Below are positions 1 through 15,000 of a stretch of DNA of 64,000 nt, piece after piece. Location of the stretch: NCBI RefSeq assembly GCF_000003815.2, contig NC_049983.1, positions 15,934,246 to 15,998,245 of the forward strand, given 5' to 3'. How positions within the stretch are numbered: the stretch's first letter is position 1; each line of letters begins with the position of its first letter. The DNA comes from Branchiostoma floridae. Taxonomy: Eukaryota; Chordata; Leptocardii; Amphioxiformes; Branchiostomatidae. The notes beneath the pieces were generated by a model. It saw only the letters and a program-made list of their open reading frames with translations. It searched no databases and was not told where the DNA came from. Position numbers and translations under genes: made by a program.

Positions 1-609
1 NNNNNNNNNNNNNNNNNNNNNNNNNNNNNNNNNNNNNNNNNNNNNNNNNNNNNNNNNNNNNNNNNNNNNNNNNNNNNNNNNNNNNNNNNNNNNNNNNNNN
101 NNNNNNNNNNNNNNNNNNNNNNNNNNNNNNNNNNNNNNNNNNNNNNNNNNNNNNNNNNNNNNNNNNNNNNNNNNNNNNNNNNNNNNNNNNNNNNNNNNNN
201 NNNNNNNNNNNNNNNNNNNNNNNNNNNNNNNNNNNNNNNNNNNNNNNNNNNNNNNNNNNNNNNNNNNNNNNNNNNNNNNNNNNNNNNNNNNNNNNNNNNN
301 NNNNNNNNNNNNNNNNNNNNNNNNNNNNNNNNNNNNNNNNNNNNNNNNNNNNNNNNNNNNNNNNNNNNNNNNNNNNNNNNNNNNNNNNNNNNNNNNNNNN
401 NNNNNNNNNNNNNNNNNNNNNNNNNNNNNNNNNNNNNNNNNNNNNNNNNNNNNNNNNNNNNNNNNNNNNNNNNNNNNNNNNNNNNNNNNNNNNNNNNNNN
501 NNNNNNNNNNNNNNNNNNNNNNNNNNNNNNNNNNNNNNNNNNNNNNNNNNNNNNNNNNNNNNNNNNNNNNNNNNNNNNNNNNNNNNNNNNNNNNNNNNNN
601 NNNNNNNNN
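1..609. other. assembly gap
   Basis: This stretch is entirely N. It removes the 5' end of gene 1. By comparison with gene 2, roughly 490 residues (signal peptide, VWA_N, VWA and the start of the Cache region) should lie in or upstream of this gap. Confidence 0.98.
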
Positions 610-1022
610 ACATGGGACCCCGCCATGCACCACGAAGGACAATAGTTTTTTCTTATGGTGTTGTCTGACAATAGGTACTATGCTAACATGATTTACATTT
701 GTGTAACCTTTTGCATATGATCATAACGATCAAGTGGTTAAACTACCTGGTCCAGTTTTTCTAGTTGGCTGTACTGGAATTGAATTGTTCTGACTAGTTC
801 ATTCTGCTTTTGCTGAAGAAGAGTGATGGATGTCACTTGAAACGTCCGGAAATAAATATCCGTTTTTATCCAGTTGTAGAGATTGAATTGTATTTGAATA
901 TTGCTTACCTGGATGTCTAACCTTCATAAACGTAAACAAACAAACAAAATAGCAAAAGAAAACAGAAGTTTGAAACATTTTCCAACGTATTGGATGTTGC
1001 CCTTTCATTGTTGTAATTACAG
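610..1022 (+). other. intron of gene 1, no exon seen
   Basis: No reading frame here matches the gene 2 exon that should precede the first visible exon. The stretch ends in a clear acceptor just before 1023, so I read it as intron. Confidence 0.6.
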
Positions 1023-2167
1023 GTCTGGTTATAAATACCGCTCTTCCCACTATTGAAACCGGTGACGTCTTTTTCGGTGTGACGGCCATGGACATCTCCA
1101 TGGACGTCGTGTTCCGCGAGATCGCCAACTTCAACATCGGCAAATATTCCTACGCCTTCCTGGTGGACAGAGAGGGTGAGTGGCAGATCACATGGTAAAA
1201 GTGTTGCACAATCAAGATTGCATTTGTTGACCAACTATATGAAATTAACCTTAAGTCACTCATTCATTTCAACTTTTTGTAACTCTTAAGACATAATGTT
1301 ATGTGTCTGATTTTCACATTCATTATGGCACATCAGCTGATATTAAATTTGTTGATGAATCAAGTACTACTCGTAGGTAAAGGAATCAATGGGACATGGG
1401 ACACTCTTTTCATACTTCCACAGACGACCGAGTCCTGATCCACAGGAACCTGCCAAAACCGATGGAATGGAGGATAGAACCGACTTTTCTCAGCCTGGAG
1501 GCGATGGAGTCAGCTCTCAGGTCACGGGAGGTCACGAAGATACTGAACGGAGACACAGGAGACTACTATACTATGGTGAGATTGTTTCTTTGAACCGCTT
1601 CTTGTGCGGGCACCGTTCAAACCTTTGGTAGTTAATAGGGGCTCCTTTTGTTTGGTATTGTGTTGTTGTTGTTGTTTTCATTCGAAATAACTCCAACCAA
1701 CTAACACTTCTGTCAGTAACATTACGATCTGAAACGTCTTGACTATTTTTGGTAGTATGGTTTTCTTATATTTCTGTCAATTCTGTCAAGAAGGCCTTGT
1801 TAAAAGTGCACGCACATGTATATTAGTGTGTGTGTTATTGTTGTTGTTTATTTAATAGCAAACATTGCAGAAAAACGTTTAAAAAAACTAATACGATTGT
1901 ACCAATGAAAACAGAGAAATGCACCTGCTGCTTGTATGTACACGTAAGTTACATCGTTGATAAGTAACTACAGTATTGTTTATAACAAGTTGCCTTTATT
2001 CTCCATGCCAGGTGAAAGTCCCCATTGGCCGTGGGAATGCCCAATTCGACGGAGCCGTGACCATAGAGAAAGCTGCAACCTTCTACTACGAGCCCATCCC
2101 TGACACCAAGTACAGCGTGGTGCTCTGTTTCTTTGAGGATGATGAGACCATAGCCATCCCCACTCCG
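1023..2167 (+). CDS. gene 1 Cache-domain exons
   Basis: Three exons (1023-1175, 1424-1575, 2012-2167). The first carries the Cache signature GVTAMDISMDVVFREI followed by KYSYAFLVDREG, and the second begins with DDRVLIHRNLPKP. This strand-turn pattern is typical of the dCache ligand-binding fold of alpha2delta subunits and CACHD1. Exon phases match gene 2 exons 35224-36028. Confidence 0.85.
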
Positions 2168-5100
2168 GTAATTACTACTCTGACTTGCTATTGAATGCTC
2201 ATTGACATAACTTCTTTATGAACATATGCATCTACAATGAACAGTATACAGTCAAACCTGTCTATAGCGGCCACTCAAGGGACCGGACAAATTTGGCCAC
2301 TATAGACAGGTGGCCTCTGTATAGAGGTGGCAACTTGTAGATAAAATACCCAAGGGACCGACAAAAAGTGGCCACTGTGGACAGGTGGCCCCTCTGTAGA
2401 GGTGGCCCCTAATACAGGTTTGACTGTAGTTAGACAATGGCTCTCAAAAGACGAATTTGCATTTTCAAAATTGAAGAATTTGGGTTTTTGCTATTTTACA
2501 TTTGTTACACATTCTTTTATTGGTAACGGGGGCCGCCCTAAGATGCCCGCTTTTTTACGCACCCGAACTCACGGCGCTCCATCACTAGTTGCCAAAGAGT
2601 GGTCAAGTTTTGATCAATGAATTTTTAACACATTCATCTAGAGACCATACTTGCATTAGAAATGATTTCATATGGTTCATGAACCTTTCCCCCTCCACGT
2701 TACAACTGGAAAACACCGAGGACGTTATCATGAATATAAATTCCGATTTTGAGCTGCGTTAGACAGTGCGCCCTAACTTGCCCCGCTTTTGGAATTTGCT
2801 CTCTTCGGAAGCTGGTGACCAATTTAGACAAACATAAATAAAACTCTAATTTTATGATATAATATCTTTCTTTTGACAGTAGAATTGTGATTGTGTGTGC
2901 TTCTTGTCTCCCGCGAGGAGGGCTAAATCTTTCACAATCCAGGTCGTGTTTTCATGGGAAATGGGCGAAATGCACTGAATGACTTGACTTGACTAACAAA
3001 ATCATTGCAAAAAACGACAACGCCAAAATCACAAAAAAAACTCTGTGTACGTATTGGGAAACATATTCGACATCACTCTGTGAAGTTTCATTTTTATAGA
3101 CGGTACGAATCATTTGTTAGAGTAACAAATCTTTTGGGCGTTCGCTCGTCTGCCACCTGCGGGGCCACACTCCCTGGAGAAAACAACGGCGGTGATGCTT
3201 ATGTTCTTTTTTTCTATGGCCGGTATTCTACTCAACAAACATTTGAAGACCAAGATGTGTAGTGTTTTGTGAAGCTTTATTTCTTATGTGTATGACAGTT
3301 GTGTGGCTGTTTTTCACTGGTTGTTTATTTATGGACACGAGCCACCAATAACTAGTAACAGATGACCACAGTGATTCGGCGTTACCAACATTATTGTAAA
3401 TATCCTTAAAAAAAGGGAATTGAATATGTGTGAATATTTTTTTAATAGAAAAAAAAAGCTGTTTGTTTGGACTTGGTTTATTTACCTTTCTAATCATCAT
3501 AGTCAGTGGCAACAAACACGGCGTACTTATGCGTAATAAGATCAGCAAAACATCCTGGCATCTTAGGGCAGGGGGCATCTTAGGGCGGCCCCCGTTATAC
3601 ATATCAGTGAACAAGACAAAGTGGTGATGTACTCTAGCGAAGCAAATATCATCAATTTTGTTACACATTTGTTAATGTTAATGAAATTGCATTGCTGTAT
3701 GGACAAAATATGGTGAAATCAGTGATGACACAATGAAATAGATACACGACGGCGAGCTCAGATTATTATAGACCAATTAAAATTAAATCATAACATATAA
3801 ATCCTCCATGTAGCTTTTTCATACTTGCACATTGTTAAGCCAAAAAGCTATATATAGAGAGATTTATAAATTTCTTATGGAAACAGGTGAAACACGAAGA
3901 CAACATGGACGACCTGTACCACCGGCTGGACCTGCTGTACATGAACAACGCCACCGGTGATACACAGTTCTGTAGTCTGTATGGCGAGTACGCCACACCT
4001 GATAAGTCAACTATAAAGGTAGGGTTATACGTGATTAGTTTTGCAATGTGTATGGCTCCAACTTAAGTGTAGTTTATTGTTCTATTATCTATCACCACGA
4101 TACTGTATCCCATTCTGTTTCAAATAATATCTGTCACATTGAAAGGATTTTCAAAGTACAGGTGTTTTATACAATGTGTAATGTAAATGACAAAATGCCC
4201 TCTTTCTGTTCCTCGTTTTAACATATAACTACAACCGGTTAGAGAAGCAATGCTTATTACTTCGAACGGCTGGTACCTTCAAGCAGCCATCTATTAACGA
4301 ACCATGTTGATTTTCAGGGGTTCATCAACGCTACCACCATTAGTATCATCATATTTTCTTCACATATTTTCAACTCATAGTTCCCACCAGAATCCTTTAT
4401 TGACTCCACGAGCTACCTGGGCACCTTGGAGACCTTCGAAGATGTTGTCGACATTGAACTCTTCATCAATGATGTTGCCGGCTTTGCTGCTAATCCAGGT
4501 ATATGTCTAGACAGTAATATGTTATATGTATTAAATCTTACATCAAAAGCCTCATTGAAATCGTTGTAACAGTCTGATTTGACTTTATGTACATTGATTT
4601 ATGTACCCAACTGTAATGATACAATGTTCTGACTGGTCACATGAAGGGCTGCTAGAAGGCGTCCGAACTGACGCGATCCTGTCGGCTGAGATTGAGCAGT
4701 ACTGGAGAGAGAACGGCCAGGAATCCGTCTGGAGGTAATGTAGCTGTGTTGACAAATCATCGCAATCACTTTTTTGGTGTATGAAAAGCAAGCTTTCTGA
4801 GAAACCTTAACGTACACGCTATTAATTGTCTGTGTATGTGTGACAAATATCCAGACTGATTTTTTTTTTACTCGCATAGATATAAATCTTACGCGAAAAC
4901 TATCTGAAACGTTTTCTTTGTCTTCTTACAGATACTTCGGCACAGAGAGCGGTGTGTTCCGAATTTTCCCAGGAATCATCACAGACAAGCGGTACGACCC
5001 CACCCGGCAGACATGGTGAGTCGATAATACAGATTGTTCGTAATTCAAAGGCAAAAGGTCACAATGCAAACCACCTATTATTATACACCGTATTCATACA

Positions 5101-8100
5101 TACACCGTATCACCTTCTACACGTATTCATAATTACGTGGAACGCAGCCTTCTCTAGCTATGGACATTTGTCATTTCCATTTTTAAGCGTTTTCTCTTAT
5201 CTGCAGGTATGCGCGCGCCCTGAGCAGACCCGAAGACTACACCTTCTCCCGTCCGGTTCCCAGTCTGTTCGGCGGCGGCAACATGGTCACCATCAGCAGG
5301 GCCATCTTACACACAAAGTAAGAATCATTCACTTAGGTTCAAATCTGTGCTGAGCAAATCACTGTTTATGCATTCAAAACTGTCAACTTGCTTATTAGTA
5401 TTTAGGCAAGGCAAGGCAAGTATTTAGAGATTGAAAATAATGCCTCATTTGTCTGCAGAACCGAACAGTTGTTAGGAGTCATCGCTGCTGACATCACGGA
5501 GAAGTACTTCTACTCCATGCTGTACTCAGAGGTTAGTAGCAACATAGATAGAATTGTTTCAAAAATGCATTTTACAATATGTCATTTGGCTAGCGTTGTA
5601 CAACAGTTAATTTTGTTGATACCAGATTAGAAAGTAAATTAACAATAGGAAATTTCTGACTTATGTGTTTTTGTTATGTTTGATAGGATGCCTACTACTA
5701 CAGATATGATACCCTGGTAATATATAATATCCACCATATGCTTCTAGGTCCCTGAATGCTTATCTGATGAATATGACTGTTTCCTGTTGGACGACAGTGG
5801 GTAAGTGACATGGTTACGTCAGACAAAATTGTGCATTGAAAAGGTTGTAAGTAAATTTGGATGCAGCAAGATTGGTTACTTCCTTTAGAAAAAAGTTTAT
5901 AGTCTAACGTCACTCTGTACATGGTATGTACCAGATACTTTATGGAGTCGTTGGACAACACAACAACCTACTATCTGTCAACATTCAACAACAACATCCG
6001 GGACATGGAGCACGATCACCTGACTCACAGGTTCCCCTGGCTCGCAAAGACTCTCATCGTCAGAGGGGAATATCTCAGGGTAAGGGCAATTAGAATATAT
6101 GTACATACACAATGTGTGATAAGTAAAGGGATGATAGAGTAAATTATTTTGCAAAGAATAATATATTTTGATACATTGCTATGATTTATCATGTATTTTA
6201 AATCTATCCATCTTATCAGTGAAATGCTAAGCATGTCTACATTGTCCCTGCCCTACGAGGTCAAATCACTAACATCCATTATCATATACCGCCACTAATC
6301 ATAATACAAATTAATCAGCGATGAATTTAAGGAGATCTATTGGTGCATCTACAGTATTTATTTTTATTTCTGAAGTATGCACACTTCAGACATCCACGTG
6401 TTCAACACATTTTTAAAAAGGCTTCGTTAACGATGAATTCGAAGAAAAAAAGTCCAAAAGTTTTCAGTTCCTTTTCGGGGCAGGCGAGCTCGTCGTGGGA
6501 CGAACACACTGTCACGTTCATCGTCAGATTTGTAGATAATAATCACACGTGCTCATGGCACAAGACGAGCATGATTCAACAGCAATCTTGGATTTCTGTT
6601 GGTGACCTACAACACGTGTAAAAGTGTGAAGAACCGTTGCATATTAGTCCGTATCTACGGCTGAATTGGCAAAATTGAACGTACGCCGCCATTTTCCCGC
6701 AATTTTTATTTCTACGCTAGCTGTAAAGTTTTACGTCATAGCGGTTGTGACGGACCAAAATTAACTGAAAATTCTTGACAGTATACGTCCGTTTTCTCAT
6801 GACTTTCTGTATGGTCATGCAGGTTTTTGTTTTGTGCAATTAGCAACAGGAAAGGAAGGAACAACAGAGGATGTATAAAAGTACATAGCGGCAGTTAATT
6901 GTGCCGTGTTTCTTCCTGACGGTATTATGGAACCCCCTTTCAACCACGCGCCCGTTTTCCGTGCAGTTGTTGCATTCAAAACATTTTTACTCTAATGTTA
7001 CAGGCGGAATGGTGCAACAACTATGCTACCCAGAATGCCCAGTTGTTTTACGACACAACTGGGTTCATCGGCCTGGAGGTCACCACCGGCCCGCCGTGTT
7101 ACCAGTTCGCCCTGCATCCCATCAACTCCACCAACACCTTCATTCTGACCTTGCACAACCGGCATACCTACAACTGTGATGACCGTCCTATCACAGTCGG
7201 CGGCAACCAGGTTTGGGACAACAGTCACGTTGAATAAACACCTTTTGTTGAGATTTCAATGTCGTGGTCGTATACTCTATCTAGTACAAGACGTAAGAAT
7301 TGAGTTTGCACTGCTTGTAGTCTACTAGTTTTTATCTGTTCGTAAGATGAATGCCAACAAACGTGTTGTTTGTCTTCTTTCAGAACTGTTCCTGCAATGA
7401 CATTTGTCTAACATGCAGCACAGAGGAGCTGCAACTTTGTCAGGTGAATTTCATCTCTCCGTTAATTTCACCACTATGTCATGCACATGGACTAGACCAG
7501 TACGAGTATCTGTACATCCATCTATTACTGAGGGTGATAGTAAAAGTGCAGGTCACACTTTAAATCCAATATCTAACTTCGACAAAGACAGACATGATCT
7601 ACTGATCTGATAGTCATACTAAGATGACATTAAGTTTTATTGCGTTCTTGGTTATATTTACTTCCAGTATAGTACATAATGACTGCTCTATGTTTACATC
7701 CAATACTTTTAATGCGCAGTATTTCCACCGATATGAAATTTAATCAACAAACATTTCACACCTTTCCCTTGTTTCAGTGCCCCTGTATTTGCGACTGGTA
7801 CTACGATTCCTGCACCAATGAAATCCAACGCCTTCTGTCCGACATTCCCTGTCCTCGTGAGTACAACCAAACCAAAGTAACATTTATATTGAGTGCAAAC
7901 CTAAGTCATTATTTATAGTCAATTGAGAGGATGCAATCGTTATTGCGTCACTGAATGTTAGTAAACTAAAATTAACATTCAAAAGCTTAAATGTCGTGCT
8001 AACTGCGTGCTGACAACATATATTGATAACTCGTTTCAAAGCTAAAACTTTGCCTGCGTGAAATTGTCCGTCACTATACGTAACAGCATTTTACACGTGC

Positions 8101-11100
8101 TAAGCGCATCAGCGTTCCTCCTTCTGAAATGCACCATGTTTATTGTAGGTAGAACTAGACAAAAACTAAGAGCATGCCCTTCGCCACCCACATGTAAGCC
8201 GGCGACTTCTTCTCATTGCTCTCCTCTGGGTCAGCAAAGCATCAGTTTTGAAACATGACATAAATGCAAATAGCAATGATAGCCAATGATTTACCTGTTA
8301 TTTGCATATCTATACGCTTAATGGTAAAATAATAGTTTTTTTCCGTTAGCCTCTCCCAAGGACCTAACTACTGTGGGACCAGGACCACCTTACCCACCTG
8401 GACCAGAGGTGGAAGAATGTGGGGAGAGATGTAGTGCACAGTAAGTCATTGTTTGTTGCATAAATGCAACGAATTCTATTATGCCAATATATCGTTTGTA
8501 TATTTCATCAACGTCCAATAATTAATTACAAAATTTGATTATCAAAACACGACACAAGGATACGAGTATTGTGTTCTAAACGATGTGTACTTCAAGATTC
8601 GCTAGACTTGCGGTGTGATAGCCCTACGTTTGTTTGTTGAAGATATCCCTACCATGTGTAACATTATGAGCTACATAAAAGATTATATTAGCAGCGTATT
8701 TACCATCAGTTTGCTGTATTATGTGAACGGAAACAGACTTTACCATCTCAAATAAGGCTTATTACATTCTTTAACCTCAGATCAGACAACATTTCCTGTG
8801 AGGCTCTCCCACACTGTGTCTGGCAGGAGGAGATGGACTTTCCTGTCTGTACTGAGAATAGGTATGTTTAAGGGTTAAAAAAATATGTTGATCTTCTTGA
8901 TATGTAGTGTTGTTATTTTCTTTTTCTAACACAATATTCTTTTGTCTTTTAGTATAGACATGTCGGCGTACTTCCCGTGCTTGTTCGTCCCTGTGAACCT
9001 GAATGGTACATCCCAGCTGCAGCAGGACGTGGCTGACAGCTTCCTGAGTTCTCTGCGCGCCGCGCTACAAAACAGAGGATTCCAGGTGCCGGAGAAAGTC
9101 ATTCACGCCGTCCAAGTGGGAAGGGTAAGTTTTCTTCAGCTACTCTTAGCACTATTGACTCATTTATGTGTATGGAATATTAGATGAACTCTTCAGCTAT
9201 AGTAATGTTTTAACAATTCTTACATTGATTGTTTTCAATACCATTGACCAAAACTGTGTTCAATACTACTACCTGTCCACAGGATACCATCAACTTTAGG
9301 ATCCAGAGCACAATGGAATACCAGAACCTGACGGGCCTGCAGAGCGCCATTCGAGACATCCTATCGTGGGACCAGGAATTCACCTTCGATGGCTTCAGAT
9401 CGGCTAATCCTGACGACAAGTTGAACAACGCGTAAGCACAATTGATATCTCCTCATCTTTTCTACTAAAGCCTAAGTGTTGATGTGGGACATATAACACC
9501 GGGAAATGTAGGACGGATACTCAAAAGGAAATGTTATCTTTGAACAGAAAAGCTCGAATTGACGACTTTAATATTAGGCTGTTTGACTCACAATCCATAG
9601 AATCCCAAATGTATCCCTACAGAAAGATGCTAATCAATTTTGCACTTAACTCTAAAATCGATTGTTTCTATTGAAGATGTTTTTCATCAGGAACGTCTAA
9701 GTCATTTAGAGGTTAGTGTATGAGGCGCATTTTGGGTAAGTCACCTTATCAGTCTTTTTTACGTACCTTGCACTTCTAAGGCATTTACGTCTTGGAAGAC
9801 AATGAAATATAACGTGCACTGGTGTGAAACACCTTTATTACAATGTTGTTTTCTTCTACGAAGTATTATACAAGTAGTATCTAATAAATTTTAGATTTCT
9901 TGAGAAAAAAATATACACACAATTCCGTTACAGTGTCAAATTTGAGATCAGCTTTGAAGACCAGAACGGAGGAGACATAGACTTTGACGCCGTGCTGGAG
10001 TCGAACTTCACTCTTCGTGATGTTTTAGAGCAGGACATCATCAACTTTGTCATCGCCACGCTCGGGCCTTCGTCTGTCGCCACCCTGAACTTGGACAAAA
10101 TATGGATTCAAAGTGTATGTAACCTATTGTAGTATTAGCGATGTGATGAGTCATGAATATAGTATAAATAATGTCTTTTGACGAAAAATACATACATAGT
10201 GTCCTGCAGATACAATTTTTTTACAAAAGGAAAAAAACGAAAGCTGGCGTGAATGACAAACTACGTTAGAGGTCAAGCCTGAACTGTTCTCTCTCTCTCT
10301 CTCGAGATGTACACATATTATGTAATAAAACAGTATTAACTTAAGTATATGTATGTTTGTGTAACTATTTTTGTTGTTTTGACAGAACTGCACCTTCAGC
10401 ATCAGCGTCCCGCTAGACCAGGTAGATGCAATAGGGGCAGAAGAACTGCAGATCGTGAACAACATAGGAAACTTCATTACCCACGTGGGAAGCCTTCAAA
10501 TTCAGGCAATAAACTACCACACCACCGAAAGCTGTGCCTTCTGCCCCCCTGTCTGTGAACCGAGGTTAGATGTCATTTAAAGCCGTTTTCGAGAGGTTGG
10601 ACTGTAATTATCTGCCCTCAATGTAGTCCTTTTGTGTTTAGTAGCCGTTTGATGTCCATCCTGATTCAATTTCTAAAACTTTTTTGTTTCTTTTGTACGG
10701 AATTTTAGAGATGAGCTTGCATGCTATCAACATACCTCTTGCGAATGGTGCGTGTTTGAAGGAGCGCCACACTGCGGTGCTGATTGTCTGCTGCAAGAGG
10801 AAACGTAAGTTTGCGTTTTTGTTTGTTTGTGCCTTTATTTCAACTCGAAAAAATACTCCATCGGCCTTGAAGGCCGCTTTTCGAGGAGGTCGAGTATTAG
10901 AGGAGGATAGGGGTCAGAACACAAAATTTCTAATGATCATACAGCGAATAAAGGAATGCTAAATACATGCGTAAATAAATGAAAGAATAATGATAATGAA
11001 AACAAATAATAATCATTAGCTCGTTAATTCAATTCTCTTTCGTGGATCGCAACCGTGTCATTAGTCTTTTGAAACTTGAGATTGAGGTTGCAGCTCTAGC

Positions 11101-12015
11101 GTCCGGTACGAGTGCATTCCAAAGGAGTGAGCCTGAGTAAGCCAATGATCGTCTGTAGACCTCTCTCATTGGCTTAGGTACTACTAGAAGGTCGGAAGCA
11201 CTACGTCGCGTTTTAGGACCATAAACGTTTTAAAAAGGATTATGCGGCTCCTTAGACTCTTTCTTTTATTAGAAAGGATGATCCATTTGCTTATATCTGG
11301 AAGCTTTACTCAATTATTCTGTTCTGCTTGTGGGGACATTAACTATTTTCAGTACAGTGCGTATGGAGTTTGCCGAAATGATAGCTATACCAACAATGCA
11401 AATGAAAAATAACAACTAATACATGTCTTAACAGCCTTAACTTAATGTACCACAGAATAAGTTTTGCAGAAATATGACCAGTTTGAATGGAAATTTGGAA
11501 TTAAGAAGTATTTTGATTGTCAGCCTGTCTACAACAACAGTGAGATTGTTTGCATTGACTTGACTTGACTTTATTCAGATCCACATTTGAATCATGACAG
11601 TTATTCATCTCTTTTTCACATCAAGGAAAGAGGAGTTGAGCGTGTTTTTCCCGTGTCTGCCTGAGGTTTTAGACAACCAGACAGAACAGCAAATCCAGGA
11701 CAGTTTCCAAGATGAAGTACTCCAGCTCCTGAGAGCTAACTTCAATGGGTTTAACACATCCAGAAACATCTTCAATGTCACCATCGCAAATGTAAGTTTT
11801 CCTCTTAGCAATGTCTTATTAAGGTATTATGCTCATACCATTCAACACTTTCGGTCAACTAACAAGATAATAAGCGCCGAAGCACGTCGCGCTAAACGAC
11901 CTGATATGTAACACACACTCACATGCATTATGCCCACACACATACACACACACACACATACATTATGCCCACACACATACATTATGCACAGACACACACA
12001 CACACACATACACAA

Positions 12016-12077
<62 letters not shown>

Positions 12078-15000
12078 CACAAGCACACGCACACGCACAC
12101 GCATACGCTTTCTCTCAATACAATTTTAAATCACTACCGGCTTAATCTTCTCAAAAGATAGGACTTAAAAATCCGATAGTTTTTACTTTTGGAGAGAATT
12201 ATGTGTTTTCTTATAATACAGCTAATTCTTCGCACTAACACAACGTGTTAGGGCATTAATTGTACAACTGTCCTATGGCGGTCATCTTCAAAATTTATGT
12301 GACCAATGACATACGTTCCAAAACGTAACACAAGCAGCTACGTCTACATCAAATCACATCAGCTTGTACCGCAGCTGGAGGAAGGTATATGCTGACGTCA
12401 CGCGACTTAATTGATGAATACCTCTTAGAAAGACTGCAGAAGGACAGTACACATTTCGATGCACTTACTCTTTGTGTTGAAACAATGTTTCAGTTCTGTT
12501 GTCAGTTCGCTTGAAAATTTCTGACAGTTTTTCGATGTCTCTACTACAGCGCACCGTCTCCTTCTCCCTGAAAAGCAGCATGCTGCAGAGGATCACTCCT
12601 GAAATCATCAGCTTCCTCAGGAACGTCTCCAACTGGTCTGGCGTCACCCTCAGATATAACGGCAACCAATACCCAGTCTGGGATCCTAACGACTACACAG
12701 AGTAGGTCATGCATTTTTTATACACTCTTTATCTGCAGTCTTCTTCCTCGTAACTTGTATTGCTTTTTCAATCGACAAAATGCAAAATGCTGTTGTACAT
12801 CTATTTGAGCCTGTGGCCTTTGAGACCCCGGGACCTGCTTGAAATGAAAGTCCTCTTTGGAGGATTTCCTAATGGATTAATCTTGATTTCAACACAAAAG
12901 TTTTGCTTTAGTATTCTTTAGGATGGCTCAGTACTTAATTGTTCCGGATACGCCACCTTCGGTGACGTACACAACGAGTCAAATGTGGTTGTTGATCTTT
13001 GAAACACACATTGGTTTTCTGACGTCAAACTGCCTATCTTCTCAATAATACTTAACCCTATACTTTATCAATGGCAACTCCTGCTTAAAACGTATGTCAG
13101 TACGACGTCACATCTAACCAATCTAAAGATATTTGCTGCATTTACGTTTAGAATGTAAAAGAATATTGATATGTCTCTTACAGTATCAAGTTCTTCCTCC
13201 GGTTTGATGCTGCCCACAACTTCACGGAGATTCTATCCCACGACTTCACGGAGAGGCGGCGTCTGGAAGATGCAGTACGGGCCATGGTCAACAGGAGCGT
13301 TAGCAGCAGCGTTCTTCCTGCTGAGCTTGCACCAACGGTGGCAAATATCTGGGCAAAGGATGTGAGTCCTTCATTCAACTCATCCTACACCTTGATGTGC
13401 ATTTTAACGAATTCTTTATTCATTTGTATAAAAACAACACGTACATGGTATTAGATTTCAAAACAACCATATCGTAGCACGTTAACAGTGTGAAACAGGA
13501 TATAGTCTACAGGTAAGGTGCCGTAACATTTGGCGGTTGAAGTATTATTCCTTCTACGATATTATCCCTATCAATAAATCAAGAACATTAACATGGTATG
13601 CAAAACTAGTTTAACACACCTAGAAGAGAAATGGTGGAACAAACTGACAACCTATCATTATATCGCAAATAAAAAAAAAAGAGTAAACCACGGACACCCT
13701 TTTCTCCCCACAGCATGTCATACCGTTCACCATAAACAAAGATCCCGCCCGCAAAGACACCAACATGGCTTTCATCGCAGCAGCCTTCGCACGCAGCACA
13801 ATTGGCGTTGAGATTTCAGGAAGAGTAGTTCCGCCATTGGATATTTCCTACGAGCTCGGCTTCTACAGCATTTGTCAGTACAACTGCTCGACAATGTGAG
13901 TTTGTATTTGATTTTACGTTCTACATTATTTCATAGCATGCGCGCTACTTAACTTGCAGTGCAAGTAACATGCTTAAGAGCACACCCGAAATAATTCATT
14001 GTCCCCTACTGTTTCACAATAGTTGCAGAGTCCTAATACTGACAGCAATGGCATGTATTGTTTTCCTATTTTGGCCAAAAACTTTGTGAACCATCCTGGG
14101 CACAAACGCAACAGTATGAATTGTAACATATATGTAAACACGATTTACGTATGACATTTGGTTGTAATAATGGCTAGTATGTCATATTCCACAGTCCTTC
14201 CCAAGGCGAGTGCGTTGCTGTCCCGAGCTGTGGCTGGTGCACACTGAACGAAGGTCCCGGATGTGGAGACGACTGTTACCTTGTAGAATGGTAGCCTATA
14301 TTTTATATGTCACATAACAAAAAAAAACTGATATATTCTTAGTAAGCAGAAAGGTCTGATTTGACCTTTATAATCATAATCAATGTTTACAAATACACCT
14401 TTCATATATTATAAATGTCTTATTTTTATAGTGACAATGCCTTTCATTATTCAAACAGATAGAAATGACAGATATTGACAGAGCCAGTGATAAACTTCAA
14501 TGTTGGTTTATTGGTGATATGATTAACTTGATAATGTCCATATTTCGATGAAAGAGAGGCGGAATACAATGTAATAAATACAATATTCGTTGAGTCGTTT
14601 AAGAAAAGGAATATAAATTTTGAAAGTAAAGTATTTTGGACTTGATTATCGGTCATTGTCTTTTGCAGACAGCTTATATGAATCAGTTCAACAAGATCTT
14701 GCGATGTACCGTCAAAACTTTTGACAACTGTTAAAGATTTTCTGCAAATAGTTTACTGGAAGACAAATTGTGACTATACAAATTTGCTCTTTCTTTATTT
14801 CCCCAGGGTAGATCACTTCAACTTCATTCCCTGTGACCAGACACGTGACCTGACCCAAGGGCAGATACAGCAGCTTGTGGACCGGTTCCGCCTAGAGGTG
14901 GCCGCCATTTTTGGTTCAACTGACAAGATCATCAGAAACGTCGCCATTAATGATGTAGGTGGCTTAGATGTAGACTGCTAAAGAAATCAGCATTAGGTTA

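Noticed and set aside
11923-12145. His/Thr-rich open frames
   Set aside because: Translation of a CA microsatellite.
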